Source of the DNA: Marinobacter sp. C7
GTDB lineage: Bacteria; Pseudomonadota; Gammaproteobacteria; Pseudomonadales; Oleiphilaceae
Direction: 5' to 3'
Assembly (NCBI RefSeq): GCF_022343555.1
Contig: NZ_JAKQZH010000001.1
Location: 1,054,001 to 1,118,000 of the forward strand
Length of the DNA: 64,000 bases
Of this stretch, positions 40,648 to 49,833 are shown piece by piece (the first letter of the stretch is position 1; each line of letters starts with the position of its first letter). The translations under genes were made by a program, and so were the position numbers. A model generated the notes under the pieces. The model was not told the DNA's origin and did no database searches. It saw only the letters and a list, made by a program, of their open reading frames with translations.

Positions 40648-40664
40648 TTGGCATGATGCCTGCT
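40648..40664 (+). promoter_or_regulatory. Sigma-54 (-24/-12) promoter for pilA
   Basis: TTGGCATGATGCCTGCT has GG at 40650-40651 and GC at 40662-40663, the required GG-N10-GC spacing. The start site would be near 40675, about 78 bases before the pilA ATG. PilA in Pseudomonas-type systems depends on sigma-54 and PilR, which fits; no pilS/pilR is in the window. Confidence 0.75.
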
Positions 40665-40752
40665 TAATCTCCCTTACGCTAAGCGCGTTGCCGAAGGGCC
40701 GGTGTCCTTCGGAGCTATGGAAACGAAAACGACAACTCTAGAGGTCGATAAC

Positions 40753-41196
40753 ATGAAAGATGTTCAAATGAAGCGTGGCCAGCAGGGCTTTACTCTCATT
40801 GAATTGATGATTGTGGTTGCAATCATCGGTATTCTGGCCGCGGTGGCTATTCCTGCCTATCAGGACTACACCATTCGGGCCCAGGTGTCCGAGGGTATGA
40901 ACCTTGCTGGTGGAGCTAAGACCGCAGTTGCAGAGTTCTACACCCAGCGCGGAACCATGCCGACCAATAACTCCCAAGCTGGTCTGGCTGCTAACTCCGA
41001 TATTAGCGGTACTTACGTCTCCGCTGTAACAGTAAGCGCCGGTTTGATTACTGTAGAATATGGTAATGACGCGAACACTATCATCAAAGCCGAAACCCTG
41101 CTCGTTTCTCCGGTTACCAATGCTGGCTCTGTCGCTTGGAACTGTAAGCCGGGCACTCTGGCTACCAAGTACCTGCCATCAGACTGCAGGCAGTAA
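40753..41196 (+). CDS. pilA: PilA, type IV major pilin
   Basis: ATG 40753 gives a 12-residue basic leader (MKDVQMKRGQQG), then the mature start FTLIELMIVVAI with the conserved Glu5. The hydrophobic N-terminal helix is followed by a globular C-terminal domain closed by two cysteines (CKPG...SDC), a D-region disulfide. Mature length is 135 aa. It is cleaved by PilD and assembled by PilB/PilC, all encoded next door. A terminator follows. Confidence 0.95.
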   Translation: MKDVQMKRGQQGFTLIELMIVVAIIGILAAVAIPAYQDYTIRAQVSEGMNLAGGAKTAVAEFYTQRGTMPTNNSQAGLAANSDISGTYVSAVTVSAGLITVEYGNDANTIIKAETLLVSPVTNAGSVAWNCKPGTLATKYLPSDCRQ

Positions 41197-41230
41197 TACA
41201 GCAGCTAGAAAAGCTGTCGTATTTAGTGAT

Positions 41231-41255
41231 AAGGCCCGCGTATGCGGGCCTTTTG
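41231..41255 (+). terminator. Intrinsic terminator after pilA
   Basis: GGCCCGC (41233-41239) and GCGGGCC (41244-41250) form a 7-bp stem with a 4-nt loop, followed by TTTTGTG. It separates pilA from the GT-C gene, whose ATG is at 41281, so the latter is read by readthrough or from its own start. Confidence 0.85.
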
Positions 41256-41280
41256 TGTTTGATGATGCTTTGGGTTAATT

Positions 41281-43212
41281 ATGCAATTAGAGCGCAAACA
41301 ATTAGTTTTGGTCGGTCTTTGGTATTTGCTTCTAGTTGCTGCTTACTTGGTCTATGAGCAGGGGATAAATAACAGGTTTTATTTCGATGATTACGCTAAT
41401 CTTCCTGCGTTAGGTGAAACAGGGGAGGTAGATAGTTTTGAGGACCTAAAGGTCTATGTCCAGAGTAACGCTGCTGGTCCTACCGGCCGACCTATATCTG
41501 TATTGTCTTTTCTAATTGACGATAATACGTGGCCTAGTAATGCTTCTGAGTTCAAAGAGACCAATCTTTTAATTCATTTGCTCATTGGTTGCTTAGTGTT
41601 TTGGGCAAGCATTTTGATCATAGAGGCCCTTACAAAGATTAGGCCTGAATTTGGTCTTCCATGGTGGTCTTCGATCTTGGTCGCGGGATTTTGGCTGGTT
41701 AACCCTTTACATGTCTCGACTGTATTGTACCCCGTCCAGCGGATGGCGCAGCTGTCTACTCTTTTCACAGTGGCGGGCATTCTGGCTTTTCTAAAGATCC
41801 GGCCATTGATATCTCGGAAGGCAAAAGCCGGTGTGCCGCTTCTTTTCGCCTGTCTAACGCCGCTTTATTTTTTGGCTGTCTTTTCTAAAGAAAATGGCGT
41901 GTTGCTACCGTTGTTTTTGCTAGTTTTAGAAGTGTTCGTTCTCCGCAAAGCTTATCCGATGAATCCGAAATTGGATTTGGTGTTTCGAGTCTGCGTATGG
42001 GGGGTACTCGCCTGTATTCTTGGCATTATTCTCTATAAGGCTAGCGTGAATGGGTGGTTCACGGCCTACCCGGGACGAGATTTTACTCCTCTTGAGCGAT
42101 TGATTACTCAGCCGTTGGTTTTGTTTCTTTACCTTAGGGAGCTTTTTATTCCAGGGCTTTACACGCCAGCCCTTTATTACGATGATTTTCAGCATTTGAC
42201 CCTGTCGAATTATGGTCAAGTTCTTTTCTACTTGGTTGGCTTGCTGGGATTAGCTTTCTTCGGGTTCAAAGGTCTCAAGCAATCGAAGCCATATGGAATC
42301 GCTTTTTCATTCTTTTTGGTTGGCCATCTGCTGGAGTCAACGGCGCTGAATCTCGAGCTCGTTTTCGAACATAGAAATTATCTAGCGTCAGCTTTTATAG
42401 GATTCGTTCTGCTATCGATTGTGATGCTTCTCCGTCGAACTCGAATTCCTGCTGTCCTTGTGCCTCTGTTGGTACTGCTCCTTTATCCGTTGCCCACTTT
42501 GACCCGTGCTCAACTCTGGGGCGAGCCACTTGAGTTTGGCGCTGTTTTGGCAAAACTCTCGCCGCATTCTATCAGGTCGCAAATCGAGCTGAATAACGCA
42601 CTCGTTGACTATGGGATGATAGAAAAGGCGAGGAGCCATATGCGGCAGGCAACCATGACAAATCCTGAATCGCTTTACCTTGCTATTCATATGGTGCTTC
42701 TGGATTGTATGGAGAGCATTGATCAATCGGATAGTTACGAGAAGTTGATTGCCCTGGCAAGTGAGCAATCATTCGATGGAAGGAACCGGCTCGCGATTGA
42801 CGCCCTTTGGAAATTTATGGAGAGAAAGCAGTGTAACCGTATCAATCCGGAGTTCTTTAATGAGCTGATTGATGCTTTTCACATCGGGGAAACCGTGGGG
42901 AAGACTCAAAGTGAGGCCTCGCGCCGAGGGCTGAGAATCATAACCCAGCGCTTCTATCTCCGTTATCCAGAGTTTGCTCCTGGAGAGATACAGCCGTTAT
43001 CTCGTGTTTTGGAGAGCAGAAATCCTGAATATCTTATGCTCTCAGCCGCTACTGTCGCCTCCGTTGGCCGTTACAGGGAGGCGTTAATGCTGGCGGATCG
43101 GGCGAGAGAGCTAGTTCTTGAGGGAGAGCTGGGAACCTCCAATCGAAGCAAGCAGAGTTTCTTGATGGAAATTGAGAAATTTCAGGATACTGTCCGAGCT
43201 GACCTTGACTAA
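41281..43212 (+). CDS. GT-C membrane glycosyltransferase, TMTC-like, candidate pilin O-glycosyltransferase
   Basis: The 643-residue protein has about ten membrane helices in the first 420 residues, then a hydrophilic helical tail that may be TPR-like. Early motifs YFDDYANL (Asp36/Asp37), TGRPISVLSF and the loop VFEHRNYLAS match the GT-C fold of TMTC/ArnT-type mannosyl- and glycosyltransferases, which use polyprenyl-phosphate sugars. It follows pilA directly and is followed by a polyprenyl-phosphate GT2, like pilin glycosyltransferases in Pseudomonas (TfpW, PilO). Role inferred from context. Confidence 0.72.
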   Translation: MQLERKQLVLVGLWYLLLVAAYLVYEQGINNRFYFDDYANLPALGETGEVDSFEDLKVYVQSNAAGPTGRPISVLSFLIDDNTWPSNASEFKETNLLIHLLIGCLVFWASILIIEALTKIRPEFGLPWWSSILVAGFWLVNPLHVSTVLYPVQRMAQLSTLFTVAGILAFLKIRPLISRKAKAGVPLLFACLTPLYFLAVFSKENGVLLPLFLLVLEVFVLRKAYPMNPKLDLVFRVCVWGVLACILGIILYKASVNGWFTAYPGRDFTPLERLITQPLVLFLYLRELFIPGLYTPALYYDDFQHLTLSNYGQVLFYLVGLLGLAFFGFKGLKQSKPYGIAFSFFLVGHLLESTALNLELVFEHRNYLASAFIGFVLLSIVMLLRRTRIPAVLVPLLVLLLYPLPTLTRAQLWGEPLEFGAVLAKLSPHSIRSQIELNNALVDYGMIEKARSHMRQATMTNPESLYLAIHMVLLDCMESIDQSDSYEKLIALASEQSFDGRNRLAIDALWKFMERKQCNRINPEFFNELIDAFHIGETVGKTQSEASRRGLRIITQRFYLRYPEFAPGEIQPLSRVLESRNPEYLMLSAATVASVGRYREALMLADRARELVLEGELGTSNRSKQSFLMEIEKFQDTVRADLD

Positions 43213-43239
43213 ACTTTTACTCACGAACAGGGCACTGTC

Positions 43240-44094
43240 ATGACTACCTTGTCGGTTGTAATTCCCGCGAAAAATGAAGCTACCAGCCTTGTAAGCCTGC
43301 TACCGAGACTCAAGGAGGCGGTACCAGACTCGGAAATAATAATTGTCAATGACGGCTCCACGGACGAGACCGCACAAATTCTGACTCCGTTTGAAGTTAA
43401 GGTAATCACCCACAGTGATAGCAGGGGTAACGGGGCGGCAATCAAGTCGGGCGCTAGAGCCGCTTCAGGCGACATAATTGTTTTTATGGACGCTGACGGT
43501 CAGCACGATCCTAAGCATATTCCCCTGCTAGTAGAGCGGATCAGACAAGGAGATGACTTGGTGGTCGGGGCCAGGAACAAAAAGGGTCAGGCGAGCGTGG
43601 GCAGGGGATTAGCAAATGCTTTTTATAACTGGTTCGCGTCTAAAGTTACCGGGTTTCGGATTCAGGATTTGACGTCCGGTTTTAGGGCTGCAAGGGCAGA
43701 AAAGTTCCGCGAATTTCTGCATCTTCTCCCAAATGGGTTTTCTTACCCAACGACAAGCACCATGGCATTCCTTCGGAGTGGCTTCCAAGTTTCATATATT
43801 CCGATTGAGGTAAGTCGCAGAGAAGGAAAGAGCCACATTAAACCAGTAAAAGATGGAATCAGATTTCTCATAATTATTTTTAAAATTGCGACACTTTATG
43901 CGCCTCTCAAAGTATTTCTTCCTATATCGGCTGTTAGCTTTGGTTTAGGGTTAGCGCGTTATATTTACACGTATATGACGATGGGCACCTTTACTAATAT
44001 GTCTGCTTTGCTTTTTGTGACAAGTGTTCAAATATTTTTGATCGGCTTAGTGTCAGAGCAAATTACGTCTCTAATATACAAAGACGTTAAATAA
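43240..44094 (+). CDS. Polyprenyl-phosphate glycosyltransferase (DPM1/ArnC-like GT2)
   Basis: The 284-residue enzyme has the GT2 N-terminal fold SVVIPAKNEA, the DXD motif MDADGQHDPKHI and conserved SGFRAARAEKF. Two C-terminal hydrophobic segments (KVFLPISAVSFGLGLARYIY and ALLFVTSVQIFLIGLVSE) fit membrane anchoring. Relatives transfer a sugar from a nucleotide donor to polyprenyl phosphate. Placed after the GT-C gene, it would supply that enzyme's lipid-linked sugar (inference). Confidence 0.82.
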   Translation: MTTLSVVIPAKNEATSLVSLLPRLKEAVPDSEIIIVNDGSTDETAQILTPFEVKVITHSDSRGNGAAIKSGARAASGDIIVFMDADGQHDPKHIPLLVERIRQGDDLVVGARNKKGQASVGRGLANAFYNWFASKVTGFRIQDLTSGFRAARAEKFREFLHLLPNGFSYPTTSTMAFLRSGFQVSYIPIEVSRREGKSHIKPVKDGIRFLIIIFKIATLYAPLKVFLPISAVSFGLGLARYIYTYMTMGTFTNMSALLFVTSVQIFLIGLVSEQITSLIYKDVK

Positions 44095-44149
44095 ATGTTA
44101 ATAATCGGTGTGTTTGCCTTGATTAAGTTTACTAGCGGTGGGGTAGCGC

Positions 44150-44845
44150 ATGATTAAATCTCCAAAACTAAGGCGAATTTATACGTACGTGGTCCCGCAT
44201 TTCATAAGAGGGCGCCTAGAAGTTTGGATTGCCGGGAGATATCCAAAGATTTTCGATGAGAAGAAATTTGTTTTTATTCACATTCCGAAGACAGCGGGAA
44301 AATCAATAGGCAAACTGATCGGCTTGCGTGGAGCGTGTCATCTCACAATGGCTGAATATGAAGAAATTATTGGGAGGGAGCGATTAAAGGAGTATTTTTT
44401 ATTCAGTGTTGTTCGTGATCCGGCTGAGAAAATAGTCTCTGCCTGGAATTACATTATGACCGGTGGGAATCAATCGAAAGAGGATATCGAACTTAGAGGT
44501 GAGCTTCTTAGCGTTTCAAGTAATTTAGAGGATTTTATTACAGATCAGCTAGGTCGAAACAGATATTTGAATCATCGGCTGTTCAAATCGCAAAAAGACT
44601 ATCTGAGTTTTTCGGACGGGCATATTCCTGAAAACCTTTACCTAATTCATATTAACCACCTGTCAGAAGGGCTGGAGGCTTTGCCTGAAAGGGTTTTAAG
44701 AGCCTGTGTAAAGCTGCCTCATGAAAATCGTTCCCGTACTGCGGTTCCCGGTTTGTCTGCGAATGCTCGACAGATTCTTGTGGAGGTATACAGACAAGAC
44801 TATGAGATGATTGAGCGTCTGCAGTCTGAATCCAAATTTTTATGA
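44150..44845 (+). CDS. Sulfotransferase family protein
   Basis: The 231-residue protein has the 5'-phosphosulfate-binding loop HIPKTAGKSIG near residue 43 and the 3'-phosphate motif FSVVRDPAEKIVSAWN near residue 83, as in PAPS-dependent Sulfotransfer_2 enzymes. It would sulfate a carbohydrate hydroxyl. It is read in the same direction as the GT-C/GT2 genes and is AT-rich. Confidence 0.82.
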   Translation: MIKSPKLRRIYTYVVPHFIRGRLEVWIAGRYPKIFDEKKFVFIHIPKTAGKSIGKLIGLRGACHLTMAEYEEIIGRERLKEYFLFSVVRDPAEKIVSAWNYIMTGGNQSKEDIELRGELLSVSSNLEDFITDQLGRNRYLNHRLFKSQKDYLSFSDGHIPENLYLIHINHLSEGLEALPERVLRACVKLPHENRSRTAVPGLSANARQILVEVYRQDYEMIERLQSESKFL

Positions 44846-44865
44846 CCGTAAAATTACTGAGATTT

Positions 44866-46134
44866 TTAGTGGCAGTCCCGTTTTAAAAAGCAAAAAGTAA
44901 AGAAACCTAATTTTTTCCAAACTTGTAATGTGAGCGTCAAGTTTAAAATTATTATGGATACTGCAGTTGCAACAGCGCTGCCCCACAAACCGAAAGATTG
45001 CGTCATATACAGACAAAGCACGATGGAAAACGCTGCAACTATCGCGGTAGTCTTCAAGACGGCCTTTTCATTCCCCGTCATTGTGAGAATGTTCTGGACG
45101 GAGCCACACATAACGCTTATGAGCTGAGAGAATGCGAGTATTATTAGAATACCGCTGCTGGTAGTGAAACCTTCGCCGAACAATGACATGATTTGCTTTG
45201 GAAGCATCGATATGAGCAGGAAAATAATTAATGATAATGCGCCAGAGTATTTGATTGATCTGTCGCTAAGCCTGATCAGTCCTTTTAAGTTTGACTGTTT
45301 GTAAAGGGTCGCAAATCTAGGGGCAAGAAACGCATTTGCTACGACTAACGAAAAGGCTGTTATCATCGCTGCACGCTGGGCGACGTTAAGTGTAGCAACC
45401 TCATCTGGGGCGAGTAGCGCTCCTGCGATGAGTGTGCTGCTCCAAATTAAAAGTTGAGTAAAGAGAGTGGAGAGCCACAAAGAACCGAAGCTGGATAAGG
45501 AAATCTGGTAATCACCGGTTGTTTTGTCAGTTGTGGAGGATGCGCTGCCAGATCTCGCAATAATTCGCAGTGCGAAAATAAGTAATGCTCCGGTCGCTAG
45601 GGTCAGAGCATTAGAGAGTTCGATGCTTGTTTTAATGCCCATGCCCATTATAGTGATTAAGAGCAATATGCTCCAAGAGCTGGTAGCGAATAGCTCAGAC
45701 GTAAAAATCATTCTTAGGCCCTGAAAATATTTTCCAGCTAACCATAGGCATGATAGAAAAATCGTTGCCGGACTCATGGCTTGGAGCGTGGCGAAAAGCT
45801 GTGGTTTTGCAAACAATGAAATAGCAATTGGCTCAGCAAACAGGTAGCAAATCAAGGCGAATAGGGACGACAAAGAAAACGATACAGCTGTATATTTAAA
45901 AAATATCTTCCGGGAGTTTCCGTTCTCAGCCGCAGATAGCGCAGTGTTTTTCAGAAGCAGAACGTCGAGTCCTGCCCTTGAGCCGGTAACAAGCAGCATG
46001 ATGAGAGTGAAGGATAGAAAAAAGTATCCAGATTCGGTTGGTCCGAGTGCCCTCGCTGCTATAAGGTAGAATAGATAGGTTGCGAGTACACTTCCGCCTT
46101 TACCCAGCGCTGCGAGTAATGGACCTTTAAGCAT
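44866..46134 (-). CDS. Wzx-type polysaccharide flippase
   Basis: Start ATG 46134 (MLKGPLLAALGKGG) gives 422 residues with about 12 membrane helices of the MOP/Wzx superfamily; a longer in-frame version would overlap the GT4 gene. It would flip lipid-linked oligosaccharide across the inner membrane. It overlaps the end of the GT4 gene by 8 bp, an operon pair. Confidence 0.82.
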   Translation of the reverse strand: MLKGPLLAALGKGGSVLATYLFYLIAARALGPTESGYFFLSFTLIMLLVTGSRAGLDVLLLKNTALSAAENGNSRKIFFKYTAVSFSLSSLFALICYLFAEPIAISLFAKPQLFATLQAMSPATIFLSCLWLAGKYFQGLRMIFTSELFATSSWSILLLITIMGMGIKTSIELSNALTLATGALLIFALRIIARSGSASSTTDKTTGDYQISLSSFGSLWLSTLFTQLLIWSSTLIAGALLAPDEVATLNVAQRAAMITAFSLVVANAFLAPRFATLYKQSNLKGLIRLSDRSIKYSGALSLIIFLLISMLPKQIMSLFGEGFTTSSGILIILAFSQLISVMCGSVQNILTMTGNEKAVLKTTAIVAAFSIVLCLYMTQSFGLWGSAVATAVSIIILNLTLTLQVWKKLGFFTFCFLKRDCH

Positions 46135-47302
46135 TATCGAAAACACACTCGGAAACCTGCTTTCCGAATACCTCCCACCTGAATTCATCGGCGAAAGACT
46201 TCATTTGATCTGCAGGAAAAACAACCTTACCGTCAAGTATATCGCATACCCTGCATGAAAATTGCGTATAATTTCCGGAGGCGATTAAAAGACCAGATAC
46301 CCCCTCGGAAACTGCGTCGACCACTCCACCTTCGGCGAAAGCAACCGTGGGAACCCCCCAGGCTGCTGACTCAATGGCGACCATGCCAAATCCCTCCATA
46401 TCACCCTCGATGGGAATCAGCGGAAATACATGCACGTCTGCTGCCCGATAAAGTGAGGCTAGTTCCTCTTCTGAGATTGGACCCATAAGCCTTACATTAT
46501 GAGAGACTCCCGCAGTGCGAGCGGCGTTTTCAATTTCTTCTTTTGTGACATGGTTTTTCAGCAAGGCGTGCTTAGGAACCGATCCGGCCACCAGAAACAT
46601 AGTTTCCGGGTGTCGGGCGACGATTTGAGGCAGCGAATGCTGAATGAATTCTTTAACACCTTTGCGCCGTGTAAGTCTTCCAACTGATATTAAAATCGGA
46701 TGGCCAGGCAGACTCTTCTCCGTTGCCAGCTGTGTTACGGATGAAGATCTTAGGTCTGTTTCTGGTATGTCGACTCCGGGATGTATTACAGAGATCTTCT
46801 CACCGGGCATCCCGGCATCGATACAATGGCGCTTTGTGGCAGTGCTGTTGGCAATCCAAAAATCCGCGCGTCGAATGAGAGGTAGAAAGATTGCTCGATA
46901 AAGGGGGCTCTTTACTACGACATCCAATCCATGAAGATATACCCCCAATCGCGCTCCGGAGAGTTTTGCCAGAACGAAAGCAGGCGGTGCGGTTACTCCG
47001 CTGCCCGCCAAAACCACATCTATGCGAATGCTAAACCGGGCTTTTAAAGCCAAAATAAAGGATTTTGCGATTGCGCATGCCAAAAACAGTGATGCCGATG
47101 AGGGGCAGGTCAGCACCTTGTCTGCTTGTGGCGCGAAGTCCTCCGCACCACGCGGAGCAAGAATCTTCACCTTGAAATAGCGGGCTACCTCTTTTGCCAG
47201 GTTTTGATTCAGTCTCTCCATCCCTCCCCGTACCGGAGGGAAGTTTCGAGTTATAAGAACCAGCGTTTTTGTTTGTTCTGTGGCCTGCTTCGTGGTTTTC
47301 AA
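46127..47302 (-). CDS. Family GT4 glycosyltransferase
   Basis: The 391-residue protein starts at TTG 47302, preceded by GAGG at seven bases, with no earlier ATG. It has the two Rossmann halves of GT-B enzymes: LVLITRNFPPVRGGMERLNQ, then ISVGRLTRRKGV and EGFGMVAIESAAWGVPTVAF (E-x7-E motif). It transfers a sugar to a glycan intermediate; the donor is not predictable from the sequence. It is paired with a flippase. Confidence 0.87.
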   Translation of the reverse strand: MKTTKQATEQTKTLVLITRNFPPVRGGMERLNQNLAKEVARYFKVKILAPRGAEDFAPQADKVLTCPSSASLFLACAIAKSFILALKARFSIRIDVVLAGSGVTAPPAFVLAKLSGARLGVYLHGLDVVVKSPLYRAIFLPLIRRADFWIANSTATKRHCIDAGMPGEKISVIHPGVDIPETDLRSSSVTQLATEKSLPGHPILISVGRLTRRKGVKEFIQHSLPQIVARHPETMFLVAGSVPKHALLKNHVTKEEIENAARTAGVSHNVRLMGPISEEELASLYRAADVHVFPLIPIEGDMEGFGMVAIESAAWGVPTVAFAEGGVVDAVSEGVSGLLIASGNYTQFSCRVCDILDGKVVFPADQMKSFADEFRWEVFGKQVSECVFDNA

Positions 47303-47515
47303 GCTACAACCTCGTGGTGCTTGCGTTAGGGTGTGACAATACGGCCTATTCTACTCTTTTGGGGACTTGTTTGAGAGAATGGTGTCTCGACAAAGCTGGC
47401 CAGTATGTTACCGAATTTTGGCGATCTCCGTGCACTCTGGAGCGCTGGTAAGCTATGACAACGTTTTTCCGGAATCATTTTTTGATTGGTGGGGCGTGTA
47501 ATTAAGGATTAAGCA

Positions 47516-48232
47516 ATGATATCTCATAAACATAAATGTATTTTTGTCCATATTCCGAAATGTGGCGGGCAAAGTATTGAGGATATTTTTATTCGAGAAA
47601 ATGGTTTGACCTGGAAAACCAGGGCACCCTTGCTGCTGAGAAAAAATCGGGATCAAAAAAAAGGGCCTCCTAGGCTAGCTCATCTCACATACGTTGAGTA
47701 CATTTCTCTAGGCTATATATCACCCAAAATGATGAAAGAATATACCAAGTTCTCGATTGTAAGAGACCCTTATAAGCGTGTCGAGTCGCTATACAAGTTT
47801 TTGGGCTACGATGCTGCCATACCGTTCGAACGCTTTATTTGTGAAATTTTTCGGCCTCAGATGGAAAATAAGGGTAAGCTCCACTGGTTTTTAAAGCCAC
47901 AAGTAGACTACCTTCGGGATGAGTATGGTGTGATTAAGGTTGATCATGTTGTAAAACTCGAGCAGCTGTCGGAGGAGATGCCTAAAGTTTTGGAAGAAAT
48001 CGGCTTAAAAGTAGATAAGATTCCACATATCAATAAGAGTTCCGCAAGGGGGAAACTAAAGACCCTGGCTTTTAGGCTTTTTCACGCTATTAACGGCTGC
48101 TTTACGTGGGCATTAAACGTAGATAGTGAGATAGCGTGGACTGAAGATTTGCTGACCGTCGTTAATGAATATTATGCTGATGACTTCGATCAGTTCGATT
48201 ATAGCCGCCGCCTTCAGATAACGACTTCCTGA
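47516..48232 (+). CDS. Sulfotransferase family protein
   Basis: The 238-residue protein begins with FVHIPKCGGQSIEDIFI (PAPS-binding loop) and has FSIVRDPYKRVESLYKF, the 3'-phosphate motif. It is the second such enzyme in 3.4 kb. Its 3' end overlaps the 3' end of the convergent metallo-beta-lactamase gene by 19 bp. The base composition is lower in G+C than the flanking housekeeping genes. Confidence 0.83.
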   Translation: MISHKHKCIFVHIPKCGGQSIEDIFIRENGLTWKTRAPLLLRKNRDQKKGPPRLAHLTYVEYISLGYISPKMMKEYTKFSIVRDPYKRVESLYKFLGYDAAIPFERFICEIFRPQMENKGKLHWFLKPQVDYLRDEYGVIKVDHVVKLEQLSEEMPKVLEEIGLKVDKIPHINKSSARGKLKTLAFRLFHAINGCFTWALNVDSEIAWTEDLLTVVNEYYADDFDQFDYSRRLQITTS

Positions 48233-49575
48233 AATAATTCCGGGACCTCAGCATCCCACCCAAACTTCTCACAAATCCGCTTCCTCATCACATCACTTGC
48301 CACAATCTCTCCATGGGTCACATAAACCTTTGCCGGTCTTAGTGACCCTTGACCCAGCCACTCCAGAATCTCGTTATAGTCGCCATGCGCCGAAAGCGAA
48401 TCGATGTTGTGAATGTCCGCCTTAACCGGCCAGTACTCGCCATGGATCTTCACGGATTCCGCGCCGTTGACCAACGCATCTCCCCGGGTGCCTGGTGCCT
48501 GGAATCCTGCAAACACAATGCTGTTTCTGGGATTGGGCAGTAACGTCTTGAGGTGGTGCAACACCCGGCCACCACTGGCCATACCGCTAGCCGAAATAAT
48601 GATGCAGGGATATCGCACAGAATCGAGCTCAATGGATTGCTCCACGGTACGCACAAACTCGGTCTTATTATCGATCAGCTCGCACTGGCTTGCGTCCAGC
48701 TTGTGCTCCTTGTGGTGCTTGCAAAAGATCTCGGTGGCTTTGATTGCCATCGGGCTATTCAGATAAACGGGTAGTTTCGGAATCCGCTTCTGGCTCATCA
48801 GCTTGTGCACAACATAAAGCAGCATTTGCGCGCGGCCTACGGCAAAGGCAGGCACGAGCACAATGCCTCCACGCCCGGCGGTTCGGGTGATGATCTCCTC
48901 GAGCTCACTCTCGGGATCGACTTCACTGTGCGCACGATCGCCATAGGTTGATTCGCAAACCAGGACATCGGCCTTTTTTAATGGCTCGGGTGGACGCATG
49001 ATCAGATCATGTTGGCGACCCACATCGCCGCTGAATACTACCGTCCGGTCGTCAACCTTGTGGTGAACGTGTACGCAAGAAGAGCCGAGAATGTGTCCAG
49101 CAGGCGTAAAGGTCACCTCAAAGCCTTTCACCGGTTCAAACGATTCGTGGTAATGCAGGGACTCAAAGTGCTTAAGAGCCTCCCGGGCGTCTTTCTCGGT
49201 AAACAAAGGTTCAGGATGCTCATGCTTCGAGAACTTTTTGCGATAGGCGTATTTGGCGTCCTCCTCCTGCAGGAAACCGGCATCTGGTAGCAAGACCTTA
49301 CAGAGCTCGTGAGTAGCCTTGGTGCAGTAAACCTTGCCTTTGAATCCGTTCTTGACCAACGCCGGCAGATAGCCTGAGTGGTCAATGTGCGCGTGCGTCA
49401 GAACCACGGCGTTGATGCTGCTCGGATCCACCGGAAACTTCGCCCAGTTCCGCCGACGCAGGGTTTTCACACCCTGGTACATCCCGCAATCCACCAGCAG
49501 GCGATGCTTGTCGTCCGAGAGCAGGTAACGGGAGCCGGTGACAGTGCCTGTGCCGCCGAGGAAGCGAAGTTTCAT
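48214..49575 (-). CDS. Metallo-beta-lactamase / beta-CASP RNA-processing-type hydrolase
   Basis: The 453-residue protein shows HAHIDHSGYLPALVKNG (metal ligands), FSGDVGRQHDLI, the beta-CASP block VLVPAFAVGRAQMLLYV, and a C-terminal RMMBL part (VNGAESVKIHGEYWPVKADIHNI, HGDYNEILEWLG). Relatives include CPSF-like ribonucleases and YhfI-type enzymes. A role in RNA 3'-end processing or turnover is probable, but the substrate is not known. Confidence 0.88.
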   Translation of the reverse strand: MKLRFLGGTGTVTGSRYLLSDDKHRLLVDCGMYQGVKTLRRRNWAKFPVDPSSINAVVLTHAHIDHSGYLPALVKNGFKGKVYCTKATHELCKVLLPDAGFLQEEDAKYAYRKKFSKHEHPEPLFTEKDAREALKHFESLHYHESFEPVKGFEVTFTPAGHILGSSCVHVHHKVDDRTVVFSGDVGRQHDLIMRPPEPLKKADVLVCESTYGDRAHSEVDPESELEEIITRTAGRGGIVLVPAFAVGRAQMLLYVVHKLMSQKRIPKLPVYLNSPMAIKATEIFCKHHKEHKLDASQCELIDNKTEFVRTVEQSIELDSVRYPCIIISASGMASGGRVLHHLKTLLPNPRNSIVFAGFQAPGTRGDALVNGAESVKIHGEYWPVKADIHNIDSLSAHGDYNEILEWLGQGSLRPAKVYVTHGEIVASDVMRKRICEKFGWDAEVPELFQEVVI

Positions 49576-49622
49576 CTAAATGGCATCCTTGTGTCTGGTG
49601 GTAAAGCCGGGGTCACGGCTCT

Positions 49623-49803
49623 GGGGTCAGATGAAAACCTTCATCTGACCCCATTTTCAAGTCTAGCGCGGGGTCAGAAGAACGCTTTCTTCTGACCCCT
49701 GTTTTAATAATGGTACTATGGCGTAAAAACGGGGTCAGATGAAAGCGTTCATCAGACCCCAGAGTTAAGAATAGGGGTCTGAAGAACGCCTTCTTCTGAC
49801 CCC
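49623..49803. repeat. Palindromic repeat cluster upstream of cysQ (4 copies)
   Basis: Copies lie at 49623-49652, 49670-49699, 49731-49760 and 49774-49803, within the 258-bp gap between the metallo-beta-lactamase gene and cysQ. Confidence 0.95.
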
Positions 49804-49833
49804 AGGTTCACGTTCACCCCCAGGGACACCCCC

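Larger units (their letters stand above)
40325..40752. other. Divergent intergenic region between pilB and pilA
   Basis: This 428-bp gap holds one palindromic repeat (40468-40497) and the pilA sigma-54 promoter (40648-40664). The stretch around 40325-40460, where the pilB promoter should be, contains TATAAC on the minus strand but no convincing -35. The region is clearly AT-rich compared with 1-39 kb. Confidence 0.7.
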
